A stretch of DNA of 64,000 nucleotides from NCBI GenBank assembly GCA_038249195.1, contig JBBRWM010000009.1:32345-96344 (forward strand). Reading direction: 5' to 3'. The notes under the pieces are model-generated. The model saw nothing but the letters and a program-made list of their open reading frames with translations, had not been told where the DNA came from and searched no databases. Position numbers and translations under genes: made by a program. Positions 61,144-64,000 of this stretch are shown here, in pieces (position 1 is the stretch's first letter; each line of letters starts with the position of its first letter). This DNA is from JAOUEA01 sp038249195 (lineage in GTDB: Bacteria > Actinomycetota > UBA4738 > HRBIN12).

Positions 61144-62397
61144 CTAGGTGCCTTGCTCCCACGAGTGCAGGTAGTGATCCTGCTCGGGCGTCAACTCGTC
61201 GATCTCCACGCCCATCGCGTGGAGCTTCAGCCGCGCCACGTCCTTGTCGATCGCTTCGGGCACGGGGTACACGCGAGGCTCCAGCCTCCCGCGGTTCTGC
61301 ACCACCCATTCCGCCGCGAGCGCCTGGTTGGCGAACGACATGTCCATCACGGCGGCGGGATGGCCCTCCGCCGCCGAGAGGTTCACCAGCCGGCCCTCGC
61401 CCAGCAGGTACAGGCGGCGGCCGTCCGCCAGCGTGAACTCGTCCACGAACTGGCGGACCCGGCGCGGGGGCCCGCCCAGCTCGGCGAGGGCGGCCTTGTC
61501 GATCTCCACGTCGAAGTGCCCGGAGTTCGCGAGCATCGCCCCGTCCTTCATGCGTTCCATGTGATCGCGGCCGATGACGGTGGTGTCGCCCGTCACGGTG
61601 ATGAAGATGTCGCCCACACGCGCCGCCTCGAGGAGCGGCATGACGCTGAACCCCTCCATGACCGCCTCGATCGCCGCGGTCGGGTCGACCTCGGTGACGA
61701 CCACGTGTGCGCCCATCCCCCGCGCGCGAGAGGACACGCCGCGCCCGCACATCCCGTAGCCGCAGACCACGATGGTCCGTCCGGCGAGGAGCCGGTTCGT
61801 GGCCCGCATGATGGCGTCGATCGTGGATTGCCCCGTCCCGAAGCGGTTGTCGAACAGATGCTTCGTGTCGGCGTCGTTCACACTCACGATGGGGTACTTC
61901 AGCGCGTCGTCGGCCGCCATGGCCCGCAGCCGGATCACGCCCGTGGTGGTCTCCTCGGTGCCCCCGATGATCTCCGCGAGCTGGTCGACGCGCTCCTTGT
62001 GGAGCACGCTGACCATGTCCGCCCCGTCGTCCATCGTGATGTTCGGCCGCACGTCCAGCACGGCACCGATGTGCTTGAAGAAGGTGTCCGTGTCCTCTCC
62101 CTTGATGGCGTACGTATCGATGCCGGCCTCCACCAACGCCGCCGCCACGTCGTCCTGCGTCGAGAGCGGGTTGGATGCGCACAGGACCACCTCGGCCCCG
62201 CCCGCGGCGAGCGTGATCATCAGGTTCGCCGTCTCGGTGGTCACGTGCAGACACGCCGCGATCCGGATCCCCGCGAGCGGCTGCTCCTTCTCGAACCGCT
62301 CCTTGATGAGCCCGAGGACCGGCATCTCGGCCCCCGCCCATTCGATCCGCTCCCGACCATCCGGTGCGAGTCCCAGGTCACGTACGTCGTTCGCCAT
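61144..62397 (-). CDS. ahcY: Adenosylhomocysteinase
   Basis: NAD-dependent hydrolase of S-adenosylhomocysteine, the by-product of methyltransfer; 417 residues. The substrate domain has ACLHVTTETANL (about residue 46) and CASNPLSTQDDVAAAL, the NAD domain VCGYGMCGRGVSSRARGMGA (about residue 213) and the catalytic region NRFGTGQSTIDA. It lacks the roughly 40-residue insertion found in many mycobacterial and eukaryotic forms. I chose ATG at 62397 for the strong GGAGGAGGAG 5 to 8 bases upstream over an in-frame GTG at 62418. It follows the nucleoside phosphorylase, which could use products of SAH breakdown. Confidence 0.95.
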   Translation of the reverse strand: MANDVRDLGLAPDGRERIEWAGAEMPVLGLIKERFEKEQPLAGIRIAACLHVTTETANLMITLAAGGAEVVLCASNPLSTQDDVAAALVEAGIDTYAIKGEDTDTFFKHIGAVLDVRPNITMDDGADMVSVLHKERVDQLAEIIGGTEETTTGVIRLRAMAADDALKYPIVSVNDADTKHLFDNRFGTGQSTIDAIMRATNRLLAGRTIVVCGYGMCGRGVSSRARGMGAHVVVTEVDPTAAIEAVMEGFSVMPLLEAARVGDIFITVTGDTTVIGRDHMERMKDGAMLANSGHFDVEIDKAALAELGGPPRRVRQFVDEFTLADGRRLYLLGEGRLVNLSAAEGHPAAVMDMSFANQALAAEWVVQNRGRLEPRVYPVPEAIDKDVARLKLHAMGVEIDELTPEQDHYLHSWEQGT

Positions 62398-62414
62398 CGG
62401 ATCTCCTCCTCCCG

Positions 62415-63242
62415 TCACAACCGTGGGAACAGGTCGAGCAGCAGCCTGCCCACGGCGATCGCGGTCTCGTTCGAGACGCGGACCACCTCATCGTGCTCGA
62501 CGTCCTCGCCGAGCGCGTTCGTCACCGAGCACAGGCCCAGGACGCGCAGCCCGAGCGCCCGCGCCGGGAGCGCCTCGGGCACCATCGACATGCCGACGAC
62601 CGTGGCACCCCCTAGTCGCAGGAACCCCACCTCGGCGGGCGTCTCATAGGCTGGACCGCTCATCGCCGCGTACACGCCGCGGGCGCTGCGGATCCCCAGC
62701 GCCTCGGCCCGCTCGAGGGCCACCTCCCCCAGAGCCCGGTCGTAGACCCCTTGCATCGGAACGAACGCCGGCATCCCGCCCGGGTAGCGCCACCCGCGCA
62801 GGGGTGTCGAACCCATCTGGTTCATGTGGTCGGTGAGCACGACCACCGTGCCCGCCCTCAGGTCTTCGACGAGGGCGCCCACCGCGGCGGTGAGCACCAT
62901 CGTGTCGGCTCCCAGTGCGTGAACGAGCCGCGGGAGTAGCGCCGGCACGTCCATGCCGTAGCCCTCGTAGAAGTGCACGCGACCGAAGAACGCGGCGACG
63001 GGCACGCCGGCGAGCCGGCCGAGCGCGAGTCGCCCCGCGTGGCCGGGCACCCCCGGCGGGGGAAGGCCGGGCAGATCCTCGAACGAGAACGACGCCGTCT
63101 CCTCGAGCACGTCGCCCAGGGCCGGCCCCAAACCCGAGCCGAGGATCACCCCCGCCCGCGGCACGAGGTCCGAGGTGGCTCGGATCAGCGCGGCGCCCCG
63201 GGCGGCGAGGTCGTCGCCCGGGCTCGGGAGGCCGACCTCCAT
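62415..63242 (-). CDS. Purine nucleoside phosphorylase, trimeric type
   Basis: Splits purine nucleosides with phosphate, 275 residues. It has VILGSGLGPALGD (phosphate loop), GRVHFYEGYGMD, SGPAYETPAEVGFL with the base-binding Glu, and SVTNALGE with the specificity Asn that separates PNPs from MTA phosphorylases (Asp). The usual TNAAGG motif reads TAAVGA here, and GMSTVPE reads GMSMVPE. Its neighbour ahcY makes adenosine, though trimeric PNPs prefer guanosine and inosine. The stop overlaps the leader of ahcY, so they are one operon. Confidence 0.88.
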   Translation of the reverse strand: MEVGLPSPGDDLAARGAALIRATSDLVPRAGVILGSGLGPALGDVLEETASFSFEDLPGLPPPGVPGHAGRLALGRLAGVPVAAFFGRVHFYEGYGMDVPALLPRLVHALGADTMVLTAAVGALVEDLRAGTVVVLTDHMNQMGSTPLRGWRYPGGMPAFVPMQGVYDRALGEVALERAEALGIRSARGVYAAMSGPAYETPAEVGFLRLGGATVVGMSMVPEALPARALGLRVLGLCSVTNALGEDVEHDEVVRVSNETAIAVGRLLLDLFPRL

Positions 63243-63243
63243 C

Positions 63244-64000
63244 TCAGCTCGCCGCCAGCGCGGTCTTGAGGCGGTCGATGGCGACGACCGGGGTGGGATC
63301 CACGCCCCGGCGCAGGCCGAGGTAGACGCTGGTGAAGTCCCCCACCAGGATCAACGACATCAAGCGCGCGAGCGGCGAGTGGCCGGCCGCGCGGATCTCG
63401 GCGTTCTCCATCCCCGCGGCGCGTGCGATCTCGTAGGACAGGGGAAAGCGCCGGGCGGCCTCCCGGTGTTCGCCGTCGTGGCGCAGCGCGACGAGCGAGA
63501 AGTCGTGGCCGTGCGGTTGGATCCAGCCGACCACCTCGTTGTGATCGAGCTCAGACATCGATGAGCAGAACGCGGGGACCTTCGCGTTCTCGTTGAGCTG
63601 TGTCTTCCAGCGCATCGCCGCCACGGCGCCGATGCCCTCGGCTCCCCAGACCACGGGGACCTTGTCCCCGATCCTCACAGCGAGGGCCTTGGCGGGGTTC
63701 GCCTCCTCGGGTGCGTTCGGACCGAGCCGCTCGCTCAGGGTGGACAACTCCGCCACGGTCTCCTCGACCTCCCCCACGAGTGGCGGCAGCAGGCCCATGG
63801 CCTCGAGCGCCCCGATGGCCGAGAACCCCAAGTACCCCAGGGCCGCCCGCGGCTGGAACCCCCCCGGCACGCGTACCACGGGCAGACCGGCCTCCGCGGC
63901 CTCGGCCCCGAGCTCGCCGCCCGAGGTGACCGCCACGATCCGGCATCCACGCGCGAGCGCCTCGCGGAAGCACGCGAGCGTCTCGGATGTGTTCCCGGAG
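63244..64000 (-). CDS. SIS-domain phosphoglucose/phosphomannose isomerase, 5' end cut by window
   Basis: C-terminal part of a bifunctional glucose-6-/mannose-6-phosphate isomerase-like protein; 251 residues are visible and the start lies beyond the window. SGNTSETLACFREA right at the edge is the sugar-phosphate loop of the SIS fold. PVVWGAEGIGAVAAMRWKTQLNENAKVPAF and MSELDHNEVVGW are typical of the bacterial Pgi/Pmi family. It stops 1 base before the PNP gene start, implying one transcript. Similar genes lie near sahH in mycobacteria (from memory). Confidence 0.88.
   Translation of the reverse strand, partial: SGNTSETLACFREALARGCRIVAVTSGGELGAEAAEAGLPVVRVPGGFQPRAALGYLGFSAIGALEAMGLLPPLVGEVEETVAELSTLSERLGPNAPEEANPAKALAVRIGDKVPVVWGAEGIGAVAAMRWKTQLNENAKVPAFCSSMSELDHNEVVGWIQPHGHDFSLVALRHDGEHREAARRFPLSYEIARAAGMENAEIRAAGHSPLARLMSLILVGDFTSVYLGLRRGVDPTPVVAIDRLKTALAAS

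Noticed and set aside
61144..63242. SAH or SAM riboswitch for ahcY
   Set aside because: ahcY is immediately downstream of the nucleoside phosphorylase with overlapping leader and no space for a structured 5' leader.

Overview
The window is a 64-kb piece of a high-GC (about 70%), gene-dense chromosome, most probably from an actinobacterium (Actinomycetota). The best evidence is gene order. The run mec - moeB - cysO - cysM - murI - metallo-beta-lactamase - rph - rdgB (1090-6568) matches, apart from moeB, the M. tuberculosis order Rv1334-Rv1341 as I remember it. The run ahcY - comF - hpf - secA also resembles the mycobacterial sahH-to-secA1 neighbourhood. prfB - ftsE - ftsX - smpB is a classic actinobacterial cluster and here leads into ssrA. 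The absence of mycobacterial cell-wall genes and a few accessory choices suggest a deep-branching or uncultured lineage rather than a mycobacterium; that part is inference.

Layout. 1-6568 (- strand): a histidine kinase cut by the window edge, nucleotide-pool and RNA-processing genes (rdgB, rph), glutamate racemase, and a complete protein-thiocarboxylate cysteine pathway (CysO carrier, MoeB activator, CysM synthase, Mec protease). 6637-25294: mixed-strand housekeeping and accessory genes, including selD, a cyclic-nucleotide/CBS/nucleotidyltransferase signalling protein, an InhA-like fabI, a secreted TIM-barrel protein, a DUF885 peptidase-like protein, two ABC-2 exporters, lon, and two membrane proteins, one with a potassium-channel-like pore. 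25302-35525 (- strand): MFS exporter, Fpg/Nei glycosylase, a PLP decarboxylase, and a translationally coupled MoxR - DUF58 - transglutaminase set, then a methyltransferase and an agmatinase-family ureohydrolase. 35589-44904: an EEP-family phosphatase/nuclease, two tandem PYROXD2/CrtI-like oxidoreductases, a GcvT-like protein, a large membrane-anchored alkaline-phosphatase-superfamily enzyme, and a two-subunit aconitase X.

44905-47613 is different. GC drops to about 53-60% in hand-counted lines, the flanks of a class I fructose-bisphosphate aldolase gene hold only weak or broken reading frames, and the segment ends next to the 3' end of the tmRNA gene, a common integration site. I read it as a decayed island. 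From 47614 to 56164 the translation-rescue and division genes follow (ssrA, smpB, ftsX, ftsE, a membrane spermidine-synthase homologue, prfB with an intact programmed +1 frameshift, secA). 56266-64000 holds an acetolactate-synthase-like enzyme, DinB protein, NarL-type response regulator, hibernation factor, comF, ahcY, purine nucleoside phosphorylase and a partial SIS-domain sugar-phosphate isomerase.

Genes not found by reading: tRNA or rRNA genes, CRISPR arrays, intact transposases or integrases. No clearly new multi-gene system is obvious. The best leads are the ssrA-flanking island, the expanded MIDAS region of the DUF58 protein, the channel-like protein with an unusual filter, the two-subunit aconitase X and the lon/drrA operator-like palindrome.
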